64,000 nt of DNA, taken from contig NZ_PHSN01000005.1 in NCBI RefSeq assembly GCF_002871005.1, positions 310,001-374,000 on the forward strand, given 5' to 3'. Numbering within the stretch: position 1 is the first letter of the stretch; each line of letters begins with the position of its first letter. A program made the translations under genes and the position numbers. The notes under the pieces were generated by a model. That model did no database searches. It worked only from the letters and a program-made list of their open reading frames with translations, and had not been told where the DNA came from. Of the stretch, positions 1-9,357 are shown piece by piece. The stretch comes from Acidimangrovimonas sediminis (GTDB taxonomy: Bacteria > Pseudomonadota > Alphaproteobacteria > Rhodobacterales > Rhodobacteraceae).

Positions 1-3000
1 GCAGACGCAGCTTTCGCATTGGCCCACCCGGCAGCCGGCGGGCAGGGCGACGCCCTGTGCCCGCGCCGCGTCGAGGAGCGAACCCATCTCCGGGCTCCAG
101 TCGAAACTTGCGTCGCTGCCCGCGATCCGCACCGTCTGCGGCGCCAGCGTGGCGGGCACTTCGGGGGGCGAGACGAAGGCTTCGGAAAGGATGTCGAAGG
201 CGGGGACGCCCTGCGCGCGCATGGCGGCGCGGGCATCCTCGGTAAAGCCGGGCCCGCCGCAGATGTAGACCAGCGGGTGCCGATCATGGAGATGCGCCAC
301 GGCGGCAATGTCGATCCGGCCCGGCAGGTCGAAGTCGCGGCCCGCGCGGTCGGTCGCAAGCGGGGCGGAGTAATGCGTGATCCGGGTCAGACCGGGCAGG
401 GCGGCGCCAAGTTCGGCCAGGCGCGCGGCAAAGGGATGTTCCGCCCCGCTGCGGCAGCCGTGCAGCAAGAGCACCTCCGTATCGCGCGCCTCCGCGGCCA
501 TCCGCTCCAGCACCCCCAGGAAGGGCGTGATGCCGATGCCGGCGGCCAGGAAAACCAGCGGCCGGGGGCTGTCGGCGGGTGGCGTGAAATGCCCCGCGGG
601 GGCCTCCAGCCGCAAAAGATCGCCCGCTGCCATGCGGTGGATCGCGGCCGAGAGCGAGCGTCCGGCCCGGGCGTCTTCCTCGGTGCCCTGCCGCCGTACC
701 GCGATCGACAGGTGGGGCGCGGGCATGCCCGGACCGGTCAGCGAATAGGATCGGGCGGGGCCGCCCTCAGCCGCCGTGACCGTGACGTGCTGTCCGGGCA
801 GGAACTCGGGCAGCGGCCCGCCGTCCATGGGGACGAGATCCAGCGCGACGGTCTCGGCGGTCTCGGCGCGCATCGCTGCGATTCGGAAGTCGCGGGTGCC
901 GGCCCATCGCCCGATATTTGCCGTCGGATGCGGCCGCAGTTCGCACATCACGGCGCGGAGCGGGACCGAGCCGCTGACCGGGTCGCGGCTGGCGTCCGAA
1001 AGGATCGCGTTGACATTGGCGGTGCCGGGGCCCGCCACCGGTGTCGCCGCACGGTTGAGCTGCACCGACCCCTGCCACCAGCCGAATTCCGCGACGGCGA
1101 TCCGCGGGTCGAGCGCTTCGTTCAGCCGGACCCGCAGCGTGGCCTCGCCGCCAGGAGTTGCCACCACCGCCCAGTCGCCGTCGCGCAGGCCACGCACGCG
1201 GGCCAGCGCGGAACAGATCTCGACCGCCGGATCGGGGGACTTGCGGCGCAGAGACCCCACCTGCCGGTGCGAGCTGTGGACGTACCAGCCGGACTTCGCG
1301 GTGGTCAGCACCAGCGGAAACGCGCGGGACGCGTTCCCGTTCGTGCCCCGGTTCGAGGCCGCATCCGTGCCCCCGTGCGGGCCATCCTCTCCGCTCCGAT
1401 ACGGGCTCTGCTCGGGTTCGACATGCTCGGGCAAAGGGGGCTGTCCGATCGCGTGAAGCTGTTCGGAATAGATCTCGACCAGTCCCGAGCCGGTCGGGAA
1501 CCCGCGCAAGCGCCCGTCCTCGGTCGGCGCAAGGTACTTGCGGTGCGAGAAGGGCTGACGCAGGCGCAGCCCCTCGGGGTGGGTCCGCAGGTCGTCCACG
1601 GTCAGGCCCAGGGGGGCAAGCTGCCAGTTCCAGCCGTCGTGCAGGCTGCCGTCGAAGAACTGCGCGCCATGGCCCAGCCGCCGGGCCAGGTCAAAGGCGA
1701 TCCGGTAGTCGGGGCGCGCCCCGGGCGGGCCGTCGATCATCTGCGGGCGATAGTGCAGGGTCTCCGCGGCGGCCTGGTCGATCTCGAACCCGATCTTCAG
1801 CGCCTCGCGCTCGGGCGGCATGTTCACCGGCAGGACGATGTCGGCGCAATCTGCTGTGGGGTTCAGCACCATGTCGGCATGGACGTGGAAGTCCAGCGCC
1901 CGGAGCGCGGCGAGGGTGCGCGCGCCGTCCGCCTGCGACGCCACCATATTGGTGCCGAAGCTCACCAGCGCCCGCACCGGGTAGGGCTGGCCCTCGGTCA
2001 CCGCGCGGGCGAAGTCGCGCAGCGTGATCCACCCGCGCGCTGGCGGGCCAAGGGGCAGAGTGTCGAGGCCGAGCGCCTTCTCGCGCTGCCCTTCGGGCAG
2101 AAGCGAGAGCGCATTCACCGCCCGGGTCGGCGGTGGCACCGGCCAGACATTGCCGCCGGGCGCATCGCAGGCCCCGGTCAGCGCGTAGAGCGTGGCGATG
2201 GCGCGTTCGATCGCGGTCGCGTTGGTATGTTGCCCGACTCCGGTCCAGGAATGGTAGGCCAGCCGCGGCGCGTCCTCGAGGAGCGTATAGAAGGCGCGAA
2301 GCTCCGGCGCGGGGATCCAGCTCAGCTCGGCCACGTGCTCCGGCGTGTAGGCCGCGCTTGACTTGCGCAAGAGGTGCAGCACGGTCGCCACAGCGATCGG
2401 CCCGCGCGGGGTGGCGATCTCGGCGGTGGCGTCGATCTGCCAGCCTGCGGCGGCACGGGCCGTTTCGGTCGCAGGATCGCGGGGATCCACAGCTACGGGC
2501 CGGCCGTCGGCGTCAAGCGCAACCAGCGATCCGGCAGATCCTCCGGGCGCCGCAAGGCCCGCGTCGGTCGCGGTCAGCAACCGGCCCGTGGCGATGTCGA
2601 CCAGCAGCGGCGCATTGGTCCAGCGCCGCACGAAGCCCGCATCATAGGTGCCGGTCTCGATCAGGTGTCGGATCGCGCCCATGGCGACCGCGCCGTCGGC
2701 CCCGGGACGCACCCGCAGCCAGTGGTCGGCCTGCTGGCCCGACCCGTCGGGCTTGGGGTCTATCACCACGACCTTCGCGCCACGCGCCCGGGCCTCGGCG
2801 ATCCTGCTTGCCTGTGCCAGCCAGGTGCGGGCCGGGTTGTGTCCCCAGAGCACGATCACCTCGGCCCGGGCATAATCCGGGAAGCCCACGCCACGGCCGA
2901 AGGTCAGCTCGTGCGCGTAATCCTTGTGCCAGCCGCAGACCTCGACCGCGTAGATCAGGTTGGGCGAGCCGAAGCAGCGCACCAGACGCTCTACCCATTC

Positions 3001-3366
3001 CGAGCTGTCGACCATCGGCGTCCCGCTGGGGGTGGTCATCGCGAAGGCCACCGCCTCGGCGCCGTCGGCCTCGCGGATCGCGCCCAGCCGTGCGGCGATC
3101 TCGTCCAGCGCTGCGTCCCAGTGGATCGGCTCCCACTCCACCGGTGTCACGCCCTTGGGCGATCGCCGCCGCAGCGGCGTGGTCAGCCGTCCGGGGGCAT
3201 GGATCATCTCGGGCAGCGCCCGCCCCTTGGCGCAGAGCGCGCCGCCGGTGGGGTGGCCGGGCAGCGGCTGTACCGCGACGACGCGATTGCCCGCGACCTC
3301 CGTGATCGCACCGCAGCGCGACCGGCAGAGCGTGCAGTATCCCGCGATGCGGCGTGTCTCGGTCAT
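1..3366 (-). CDS. Molybdopterin oxidoreductase fused to FAD/NAD reductase and 2Fe-2S ferredoxin (3' end outside window)
   Basis: The frame is open from the ATG at 3366 to the window edge (1122 codons, no stop). Cys11, Cys14, Cys18 and Cys45 form the N-terminal [4Fe-4S] motif of NapA/formate-dehydrogenase-type enzymes. Cys144 (context VEVCGWHK) sits where the molybdenum-ligand Cys lies in that family. The bis-MGD oxidoreductase and dinucleotide-binding domains fill about residues 1-820. A ferredoxin-reductase module follows, with RSYSLT for FAD near 874 and AAGIGITPF for NAD(P) near 945. From about 1087 there is a plant-type ferredoxin domain with CRVGQCESC, whose last Cys lies beyond the edge. 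The protein could therefore take electrons directly from NAD(P)H. The substrate is unknown: nitrate or an organic compound are both possible. The divergent FCD-GntR gene hints at an organic effector. Confidence 0.88.
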   Translation of the reverse strand, partial: MTETRRIAGYCTLCRSRCGAITEVAGNRVVAVQPLPGHPTGGALCAKGRALPEMIHAPGRLTTPLRRRSPKGVTPVEWEPIHWDAALDEIAARLGAIREADGAEAVAFAMTTPSGTPMVDSSEWVERLVRCFGSPNLIYAVEVCGWHKDYAHELTFGRGVGFPDYARAEVIVLWGHNPARTWLAQASRIAEARARGAKVVVIDPKPDGSGQQADHWLRVRPGADGAVAMGAIRHLIETGTYDAGFVRRWTNAPLLVDIATGRLLTATDAGLAAPGGSAGSLVALDADGRPVAVDPRDPATETARAAAGWQIDATAEIATPRGPIAVATVLHLLRKSSAAYTPEHVAELSWIPAPELRAFYTLLEDAPRLAYHSWTGVGQHTNATAIERAIATLYALTGACDAPGGNVWPVPPPTRAVNALSLLPEGQREKALGLDTLPLGPPARGWITLRDFARAVTEGQPYPVRALVSFGTNMVASQADGARTLAALRALDFHVHADMVLNPTADCADIVLPVNMPPEREALKIGFEIDQAAAETLHYRPQMIDGPPGARPDYRIAFDLARRLGHGAQFFDGSLHDGWNWQLAPLGLTVDDLRTHPEGLRLRQPFSHRKYLAPTEDGRLRGFPTGSGLVEIYSEQLHAIGQPPLPEHVEPEQSPYRSGEDGPHGGTDAASNRGTNGNASRAFPLVLTTAKSGWYVHSSHRQVGSLRRKSPDPAVEICSALARVRGLRDGDWAVVATPGGEATLRVRLNEALDPRIAVAEFGWWQGSVQLNRAATPVAGPGTANVNAILSDASRDPVSGSVPLRAVMCELRPHPTANIGRWAGTRDFRIAAMRAETAETVALDLVPMDGGPLPEFLPGQHVTVTAAEGGPARSYSLTGPGMPAPHLSIAVRRQGTEEDARAGRSLSAAIHRMAAGDLLRLEAPAGHFTPPADSPRPLVFLAAGIGITPFLGVLERMAAEARDTEVLLLHGCRSGAEHPFAARLAELGAALPGLTRITHYSAPLATDRAGRDFDLPGRIDIAAVAHLHDRHPLVYICGGPGFTEDARAAMRAQGVPAFDILSEAFVSPPEVPATLAPQTVRIAGSDASFDWSPEMGSLLDAARAQGVALPAGCRVGQCESCVC

Positions 3367-3396
3367 GGGTCTGCCTATCTGAATGCGCCTAGGTAA

Positions 3397-3426
3397 CGCA
3401 CTACATAAATGCGCTACTGTAGTGCG
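3397..3426. promoter_or_regulatory. Inverted repeat, probable GntR operator between divergent genes
   Basis: CGCACTACA (3397-3405) and TGTAGTGCG (3418-3426) form a perfect 9-bp inverted repeat around a 12-bp spacer. It lies 31 bp upstream of the oxidoreductase ATG and 72 bp upstream of the GntR ATG. Its place between a regulator and its divergent neighbour makes it the likely binding site of that regulator. No binding motif of this exact form is known to me. Confidence 0.6.
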
Positions 3427-3498
3427 GTGTTCTGCGTGGCCCTGTCAACGGCTTTGTAGTAGGCTCCGGGTGAGCGGTTAAAAATTGAGCAGATACCC

Positions 3499-4179
3499 AT
3501 GACGGAAAGCTTGCGCGAACGCGTGCTGAAGCAGCTGAGGGCCGAGATCATCGCGGGGGAATGTCCGCCGGGCATGATCTATTCGGTGCCCAGCCTTGCG
3601 GCGGAGCTGGAGATCTCGACGACACCGGTGCGTGAAGCGCTGCTGGAGTTGTCGAATTCGGGGCTGGTGGAGCCGGTCCGTAACAAGGGCTTCCGGGTGA
3701 CGCGCCCGACGCTGCAGGACCTGCGCGACATCTTCCACCTGCGCGATCTGCTGGAGATCGATGCCGCGCGCCTGATGTTGGCGACGGGGCAGGCGGATCT
3801 TGAGCTGCTGCATCACCATGCCGAGGAGATCGAGCGCGCGGTGGAGGCGGGCGACGTCAATGCCTACCTGCTGCACGACCGGGCATTTCATGGCGCGATG
3901 TTCACGGCGTCGGGCAATGCCCTGATGGCGCAGATGGCGATGTCGCTGCGCGACCGGATGCGGCTGTTCGGGATCCGCTCGGCCAGCGGGTTGCAGCGGC
4001 AGCGCGACTCGGTGCCGGAGCATTACCGGCTGGTCGAGCTGATCGCGGCTGGGGATGCCGAAGCGCTGGTGGTTCTCCTGCGGCACCATATCCTCAGCTG
4101 GGAGCCGGTGTTCACCGAGGCCTGGGTCGAGGAAAGCCCGCGCCGCAAGCGGCTGCACGCGGAGAGCGACGCCTCCTGA
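3499..4179 (+). CDS. GntR family transcriptional regulator, FCD (FadR) type
   Basis: The 226-residue product has a winged-helix DNA-binding domain in about residues 1-70 (SLAAELEISTTPVREALLEL is the typical helix-turn-helix of the FadR subfamily). An all-helical FCD effector domain fills about 75-210. His and Asp residues spaced along the FCD part (for example the LLHDRAFH segment) fit the usual metal site that holds carboxylate ligands. The gene is divergent from the molybdoenzyme, with a perfect inverted repeat between them, so it probably controls that gene and its own. The ATG at 3499 gives the normal family N-terminus, although the Shine-Dalgarno sequence is weak. Confidence 0.9.
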   Translation: MTESLRERVLKQLRAEIIAGECPPGMIYSVPSLAAELEISTTPVREALLELSNSGLVEPVRNKGFRVTRPTLQDLRDIFHLRDLLEIDAARLMLATGQADLELLHHHAEEIERAVEAGDVNAYLLHDRAFHGAMFTASGNALMAQMAMSLRDRMRLFGIRSASGLQRQRDSVPEHYRLVELIAAGDAEALVVLLRHHILSWEPVFTEAWVEESPRRKRLHAESDAS

Positions 4180-4330
4180 GCGCGAATTTCAAGGCGCGGC
4201 TCGGCGGGCCTGGGCTTATGAGCCAGCGCTTTCTGGCCGCGACCTGCTGACAACGGCGATGTACCGGGGCCTTCTGACCACGGTGTCGCGTTGGGCGGAG
4301 GTTCAGCGGGAAAGGGGATCTGTCGGCGCG

Positions 4331-4360
4331 GGCCCGTTACATGGGGCCCGTTACATGGGG
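4331..4360. repeat. Tandem 14-bp direct repeat
   Basis: GGCCCGTTACATGG occurs at 4331-4344 and again at 4345-4358 without a gap, followed by GG. It lies in the 244-bp space between the GntR gene and the 3' end of the autotransporter. No function is evident. Confidence 0.6.
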
Positions 4361-4382
4361 CAGGTGGTCTGGGTAGGTGGGT

Positions 4383-4410
4383 GCCGCCCGCCCCCGATGG
4401 GGCAGGCGGC
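4383..4410 (-). terminator. GC-rich hairpin just after the autotransporter gene
   Basis: GCCGCC..GCCCC and GGGGC..GGCGGC arms (one mismatch pair) fold around a 3-4 nt loop, 14 bp beyond the autotransporter stop codon. There is no T-run, so it may act as an mRNA 3'-end stabiliser or a weak terminator. Confidence 0.4.
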
Positions 4411-4423
4411 AAGATCAGAAAGC

Positions 4424-7400
4424 TCAGAACCGGATGCTGAACAGCGCCGAGACGCTCTGGCTGCGGGCACCCTCGGCGAAGGCGCCGTTGTAGGCGATGC
4501 CGATCCGGGCCCGGTCCGAGAGGGCGCTGGACAGGCCCAGCTCCACCAGGGCGGAGTTCCGGGCGATCGGTGCCCCCGTGATCGAGAAGGCCGAGGAGCC
4601 GGCGAGGCTGTAGCCGATCTGCGGATCGGTGTCTCCGAAGGCGTGGCGCCAGCCCAGCGACATCGTCGCCGTCATCGCCGCTCCGTCCAGCCGCAGCCCC
4701 CGCGCGGTGCTGACGCCGAGCGTGGTGAAGGTCACGTTGCTTTTGCCGCCCTGCGTGGTCAGCGCCGCGGCGCCGCCGGTCTCGGTGAAGGCATCGCCGC
4801 GCAGCGCGACATGGGCCAGATCCGCGAAGGGCGTGATCGACGTGCCGTTGCCGGTGTCGATGCGATAGCTCGCATTGCCGAATACCTGCAACGTCCGCGT
4901 CGCGTAATGCGCGGTCAGGTTGTCGCTGAAGGTTGGTAGCGACACGTCGCGACGGCTGTCTACCGAGCTGCGAGTGAAGGCCGCGCCCACCCGGATCCCC
5001 AGCGGGCCCTGCTGCGTGCCGGCATAGGCCGCGATCGTGCTGTCATCCGAGGTCGCACGCGAGTTGCGACCTTCGAGCGTGTAGGTGCCGTGGCCGTAGC
5101 CCGCCATGACCCCCGCGTGCCAATCGTCGCCCAGCCGGGTATCGGCGCCGAGGAACATCCCGCCGGTGCCGTTGGTCAGCCGCGCTGTGCCAGACTTGCC
5201 GTTGGTCGTCGTCCAGCCGCCATAGGCGGTGCCCCAGGCGGCGCCGCCGTCGCAGCTGAGCGTCTTGCCGACGCTGACGGTTGTGCCGATGCAGCTGCTG
5301 TGATCCAGCCCGCCGCCGGTCGGGCCTGCCCCGCCGGTCAGCACCTCGTTCAGCCGCCGGTTCACCGCGGTCCGGGTGTACTGGCTGTTGTCGATCAGCG
5401 CGGTCTCGACCGAGGCCCCGATCTCGCCCGAGAGCTGGTCATAGGCGGTCCGGGTCTCGGCGGTGGTCAGCCCCAGGATCGCGGTGGTCAGTGTCCCCGA
5501 TCCGATCGTGCCAAGCGCCGTGGCCACGCTTTTCTGGTTTTGTGTGATGGCGACATCGGTCAGCGTGGTGGTGTTGCGGGTGAAGGTCAGGGTGACGTCG
5601 TTGCCGGTGCCGCCGGTGTAGCTCACGGCCGCGTTGTAGAAGGCCAGTTCGTTGTCGACCGTGCCGAAGGTGCCCTGCACCGCGCTGGTGCCCTGGTTGT
5701 CGATGATCACGCTGGCGGTGCCCGCGTTGGCTATGGTGATCGAATTGTCCGGCAGGCCGGTGATCAGCAGCTCCGAGGCGCTCCCCAGTGTCACCGTGCC
5801 GGTGACGGCAAGCTGGTCGGTCGCGCCGGTGGCATCGACCTCGATCGCCAGCGTGCCCTGCTGATCATAGTTGCCGTTCACCGTCAGCGTGCCGATCGAG
5901 TTGCCGGGCGAGGCGGTGCCACCGGCATTGACCAGAACGTTGCCGACGATCGTGCCGTAGCCGCCAAGCGTGCCGCCCGACTGCACCGTTACCGGACCGG
6001 TGATCACGGTGTCCTTGTGATCGGCATCGCCGACGATCAGCTTGCCGCCGCCGACCAGCCAGTTCTCGGGCGTGGTGTCGATCCCGCTCAGGACCCATTT
6101 GCCGGTGCCGACCTTGGAGATCGTGGTGAAGCCGTAGTATTCCACCGACCCGGTGTAGCTGGTGGGCTCAACCGCGACGATCTGCGAGAGGTCGAAGTCG
6201 CCGTTCAGGCTGCCGCCGATGACCAGCGTGTCGCCGCCGTTGGTGGTGCCGCTTGTCGAGACGACGTTGCCCGTGAAGCTGTAGCCTGCCTCCAGCACCA
6301 GTGTGTTGCCGCCACCCGAGAAGTCGACCGCATCGGCCTGCACGCCGCCGCCGGTTCCGTCGCTGCTGGCGCCCGAGACGCCGCCCGCGATCAGCCCGGC
6401 GTTGACCAGCGTGGTGTTGCCGGTGGCGATCACGCCGACGCCGCCGGCGCCGCCCGTGGCAGAGGTGGTGCCAGTACCGGCATCGCCGCCGTTGCCGCCC
6501 TGGATGGTGCCGGTGTTGACGATCTGCATCGCCTGGCCGGTGATGCCGGCGCCACCGGCGCCGCCGCTGCCAGCGGTCACGGTGCTCGAAGAGCTGTAAG
6601 CGAATTCGACCCCGCCGGCGGCGCCCGCGCCGCCGGTCACGGTGCCGCTGTTGGTCAGGGTCAGGCCGTTCGCCGTGATCCCGGCACCGCCTGCACCGCC
6701 CGATACACCCACGTCGGCAAGGCTGCTGTAGAAGAGGCCCGTGCAATCGGCGTCACAGACCGTGCCGCCGGCGCCGCCGGAGATGGTGCCGCTGTTGACC
6801 ACCGTGAGGCCGGTGCTGGAGATGCCAGTGCCGCCCGCACCGCCGGTTCCGACACCCGCGGCGGTGCGGTAGGCGCGGGAGACGCCCGAGGCGCCGCCGG
6901 TTCCGCCGAGGATCTCGCCGCTGTTGTAGACCGTCCCGTCGCTGCCGCTGACCCCGGCACCGCCGGTGCCCGAGGTGCCGATGTAAAAGCTGCCCTCGGT
7001 GGCCGCGCCGCCGGTGCCGCCCTGGACGGTGCCTGCGTTGGTCAGCACGAAGCCCGTGCCACTGACACCCGCGCCGCCGGTGCCGCCGGCCCCGCCATGG
7101 CCCGACAGGCCGCCAAGGCCGCCGGCGCCACCGGTCACGGTACCGGTGTTGGTCAGGCTCGATCCGGTCAGATAGGCGCCTTCGCCGCCCGCGCCGCCGT
7201 CGCCGGCCTGGTTGCCGATGATGTGGTGCGCGAAGCCACCGGTGCCGCCCGCGCCGCCGGTGATGCTGCCGCCGTTGCTGAAGGTCGTGCCGGAAAGGAC
7301 AAGGCCCTGACCGCCTGCACCGCCTGCACCGCCGGGGACTCCGGTGCCGCCGGTGCCGCCCGCGCCGCCGGTAAGGCTGCCCTGGTTGCTGCTTGCGTAG

Positions 7401-9307
7401 GCGCCATTCATCTCGACGGCAGTTCCGCCGTCCGCACCGCTGGTGCCGGTGTGGTAGCCGCTGTAAGCGCCGCTGCTGCCTGCGCTGCCGGTGACCGAGC
7501 TGCCGGTCGCGACGCTCAGCACGGTTCCGGTCGCGGCGTAGATCGCGGCATCGCTGAGGCCCAGGACACCCTCGGTCGAACCGACAATGGTTGCCGTCGC
7601 CGCGTCGGTGCCGACCTGCAGCCCGCCACCGACGACGACCCAGCTGGTGGCCGCGTCGCTCGCGCCGGTCAGCGTCAGGGTTCCCGGCCCGAAGGCGACA
7701 TAGCCGTTGAAGCCGCTGAATTCTGTGGTGCCGTCATAGGTGGTGGGGGCGGTGGCCACGATGGCGGAAAGATCGAAGCTCTGGTCCGTGTCGCCGCCGA
7801 GGGCGAGGATATCGCCGCCATCGGTGGTGCCGCTGGTCGAGACGACGTTGCCCACTAAGCTGTAGCCCGCTTCGAGCGCGAGCACGTTGCCGCCGCCCGA
7901 GAGGTCGACCGCATCGGCCTGCACGCCGCCGCCGCTGCCATCGCCATAGCTGCCCGAGACACCGCCCGCGATCAGGCCCGAGGTGAAGATGACAGAGCCG
8001 CCGTTCGACACGACGCCGACGCCACCGGCGCCACCAACGGACTGATCGGTATGTCCGCCGGCTGCGCCGCCGTTACCGCCGGTTACCGAACCGGTATTTT
8101 TGAGGTAGAAGCCGCTGCCCGAGATGCCGGCACCGCCGGCACCGCCATTGCCGCCAAGCGGGTTGGCAGGCGATCCGCCCGCGAGATAGGGGAAACCCTG
8201 GGCCGTGCTGCCCAGTCCGCCAGCGCCACCTGCGACGCTGCCCGCGTTGATGATCGTGCTGGAGCCCGTAGCCAGGATGCCCGCGCCGCCCGCACCGCCC
8301 GCGCCGGTGCCGCTTGAATTGGTGGAGTAGGTCGCAATGGACAGCCCGCCGCTGCCGCCGGCAATGTGGCCAGAGGCGGCGTTGTCGATCTTCAGGTCGG
8401 CCCCGGCGATACCCGCACCACCGGCGCCGCCATTGCCCGAATCCCTGTAAAAGCCATAGCCGCCGGCGCCTCCGATCCCGCCAGTGATCGCGCCGGTGTT
8501 GTCCACCGTGGTGCCAAGGCCATAGACGCCCGCTCCGGCCGCGCCGCCTGCGCCTCCGGAATAGGCGGTCCCGCCTTCGCCGCCGGAGCCGCCGGAGATC
8601 GTCCCGGCGTTGGTAACGAGTGCCACGCCGGCCGAGATCCCCGCGCCGCCGCTGCCGCCGTTGCCACCGATTGCGTTGGGGTCTTGATAGGTCGCGCCCG
8701 CGCCCCGGCGGCCCGCGGCGCCCGTGACACTGCCCGTGGCGCTGATCGTGCCCCCGGTCCCGTCAGCCAGCGTCAGGCCCACACCGCCCAGGGTCGATGC
8801 CGTGAGTTGCACCGTCGCCGTGCCGTCGCCCAGAACCACAGTGCCGCCGTTCACCAGCAGCCCATCCTGCAGGACCGTGCCGTCGCCCGCCAGCACCAGC
8901 GAGCCGGTGGCGTCAAGCACCAGCGTTCCCGTGGCGTCGAGCGGGGCCGCGATCGTGACCGTGGCCTGGGTCTGGAGTTCGGTGTACTGGGTGAGCGAGG
9001 GCAGCGTCGCGGTCGAGGTGATGGTGCTGCCATCGGGGACGGCAAACTGGATCGTCGAATTCGGTGCCTGGTTCGCCTGGTCGATCGCCCAGCTGAGCGA
9101 GCCGACCTCGTTGACGTCGCCGGTATCGACCGTTGAGGTGACGGGCAGCACGGTTCCGGGCACCGGGGCCGCGACGGCCGTGGTCACGGCCACTGTCGCG
9201 CCCATCAGCGCACCCGCCGCACAGGCGCGCATCAGGCGCCCGCGTGTCGAACCCTGCGGCGTGCTCCGGGGCAGGGGGAGAAGCGGGGTCATTTCATCTT
9301 CACGCAT
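4424..9307 (-). CDS. Glycine-rich autotransporter (type Va secretion) with C-terminal beta-barrel
   Basis: The product has 1627 residues. The N-terminus carries basic residues and a hydrophobic stretch ending near AVAA, an export signal. The passenger is very rich in Gly/Ala/Ser/Thr, with runs such as GGAGGAG, in two blocks (about residues 200-470 and 600-990). Each block ends in a related segment (GVQADAVD..GGGN..LEAGYS). A linker with a PATR-like motif (KVGTGKWVLSG near 1067) follows. The autotransporter barrel runs from about 1355 to the end (AWGTAYGGW) and closes with Phe after SIR, the usual outer-membrane assembly signal. Two Cys just before the barrel (SSCIG, LSCDG) could form a disulphide. 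The ATG at 9307 (MREDEM) is chosen; the ATG at 9292 (MTPLL) is nearly as good. The gene follows the sulfotransferase by 50 bp on the same strand, so co-transcription is likely. The passenger function is not known. Confidence 0.9.
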   Translation of the reverse strand: MREDEMTPLLPLPRSTPQGSTRGRLMRACAAGALMGATVAVTTAVAAPVPGTVLPVTSTVDTGDVNEVGSLSWAIDQANQAPNSTIQFAVPDGSTITSTATLPSLTQYTELQTQATVTIAAPLDATGTLVLDATGSLVLAGDGTVLQDGLLVNGGTVVLGDGTATVQLTASTLGGVGLTLADGTGGTISATGSVTGAAGRRGAGATYQDPNAIGGNGGSGGAGISAGVALVTNAGTISGGSGGEGGTAYSGGAGGAAGAGVYGLGTTVDNTGAITGGIGGAGGYGFYRDSGNGGAGGAGIAGADLKIDNAASGHIAGGSGGLSIATYSTNSSGTGAGGAGGAGILATGSSTIINAGSVAGGAGGLGSTAQGFPYLAGGSPANPLGGNGGAGGAGISGSGFYLKNTGSVTGGNGGAAGGHTDQSVGGAGGVGVVSNGGSVIFTSGLIAGGVSGSYGDGSGGGVQADAVDLSGGGNVLALEAGYSLVGNVVSTSGTTDGGDILALGGDTDQSFDLSAIVATAPTTYDGTTEFSGFNGYVAFGPGTLTLTGASDAATSWVVVGGGLQVGTDAATATIVGSTEGVLGLSDAAIYAATGTVLSVATGSSVTGSAGSSGAYSGYHTGTSGADGGTAVEMNGAYASSNQGSLTGGAGGTGGTGVPGGAGGAGGQGLVLSGTTFSNGGSITGGAGGTGGFAHHIIGNQAGDGGAGGEGAYLTGSSLTNTGTVTGGAGGLGGLSGHGGAGGTGGAGVSGTGFVLTNAGTVQGGTGGAATEGSFYIGTSGTGGAGVSGSDGTVYNSGEILGGTGGASGVSRAYRTAAGVGTGGAGGTGISSTGLTVVNSGTISGGAGGTVCDADCTGLFYSSLADVGVSGGAGGAGITANGLTLTNSGTVTGGAGAAGGVEFAYSSSSTVTAGSGGAGGAGITGQAMQIVNTGTIQGGNGGDAGTGTTSATGGAGGVGVIATGNTTLVNAGLIAGGVSGASSDGTGGGVQADAVDFSGGGNTLVLEAGYSFTGNVVSTSGTTNGGDTLVIGGSLNGDFDLSQIVAVEPTSYTGSVEYYGFTTISKVGTGKWVLSGIDTTPENWLVGGGKLIVGDADHKDTVITGPVTVQSGGTLGGYGTIVGNVLVNAGGTASPGNSIGTLTVNGNYDQQGTLAIEVDATGATDQLAVTGTVTLGSASELLITGLPDNSITIANAGTASVIIDNQGTSAVQGTFGTVDNELAFYNAAVSYTGGTGNDVTLTFTRNTTTLTDVAITQNQKSVATALGTIGSGTLTTAILGLTTAETRTAYDQLSGEIGASVETALIDNSQYTRTAVNRRLNEVLTGGAGPTGGGLDHSSCIGTTVSVGKTLSCDGGAAWGTAYGGWTTTNGKSGTARLTNGTGGMFLGADTRLGDDWHAGVMAGYGHGTYTLEGRNSRATSDDSTIAAYAGTQQGPLGIRVGAAFTRSSVDSRRDVSLPTFSDNLTAHYATRTLQVFGNASYRIDTGNGTSITPFADLAHVALRGDAFTETGGAAALTTQGGKSNVTFTTLGVSTARGLRLDGAAMTATMSLGWRHAFGDTDPQIGYSLAGSSAFSITGAPIARNSALVELGLSSALSDRARIGIAYNGAFAEGARSQSVSALFSIRF
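6200..7945 (-). repeat. Internal duplication in the autotransporter passenger
   Basis: The segment around 6200-6365 and the one around 7780-7945 are close copies about 1580 bp apart. Both encode the pattern GVQADAVD-[LF]-SGGGN, then LEAGYS, then GNVVSTSGTT and GGD. The Gly-rich runs before each copy are also alike, so the passenger appears to be a tandem duplication of a unit of about 525 residues. Confidence 0.75.
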
Positions 9308-9357
9308 GAGAAACCTGTATGTGTTTTTGTTTGTGGACTGCGCGACGCGCGTGCGGA

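Noticed and set aside
19-2361. Plus-strand open frame of 780 codons
   Set aside because: It is the exact antisense of the molybdoenzyme codons, contains no family motif, and is a by-product of high GC content.
5090-7858. Plus-strand open frame of 922 codons rich in Gly/Ala
   Set aside because: It is antisense to the repetitive autotransporter passenger; the composition simply mirrors it.
6300-8700. Regular short repeats that look like an array
   Set aside because: They are irregular codon-level repeats for Gly-Gly-Ala in one coding frame, without equal spacers, so not a CRISPR array.
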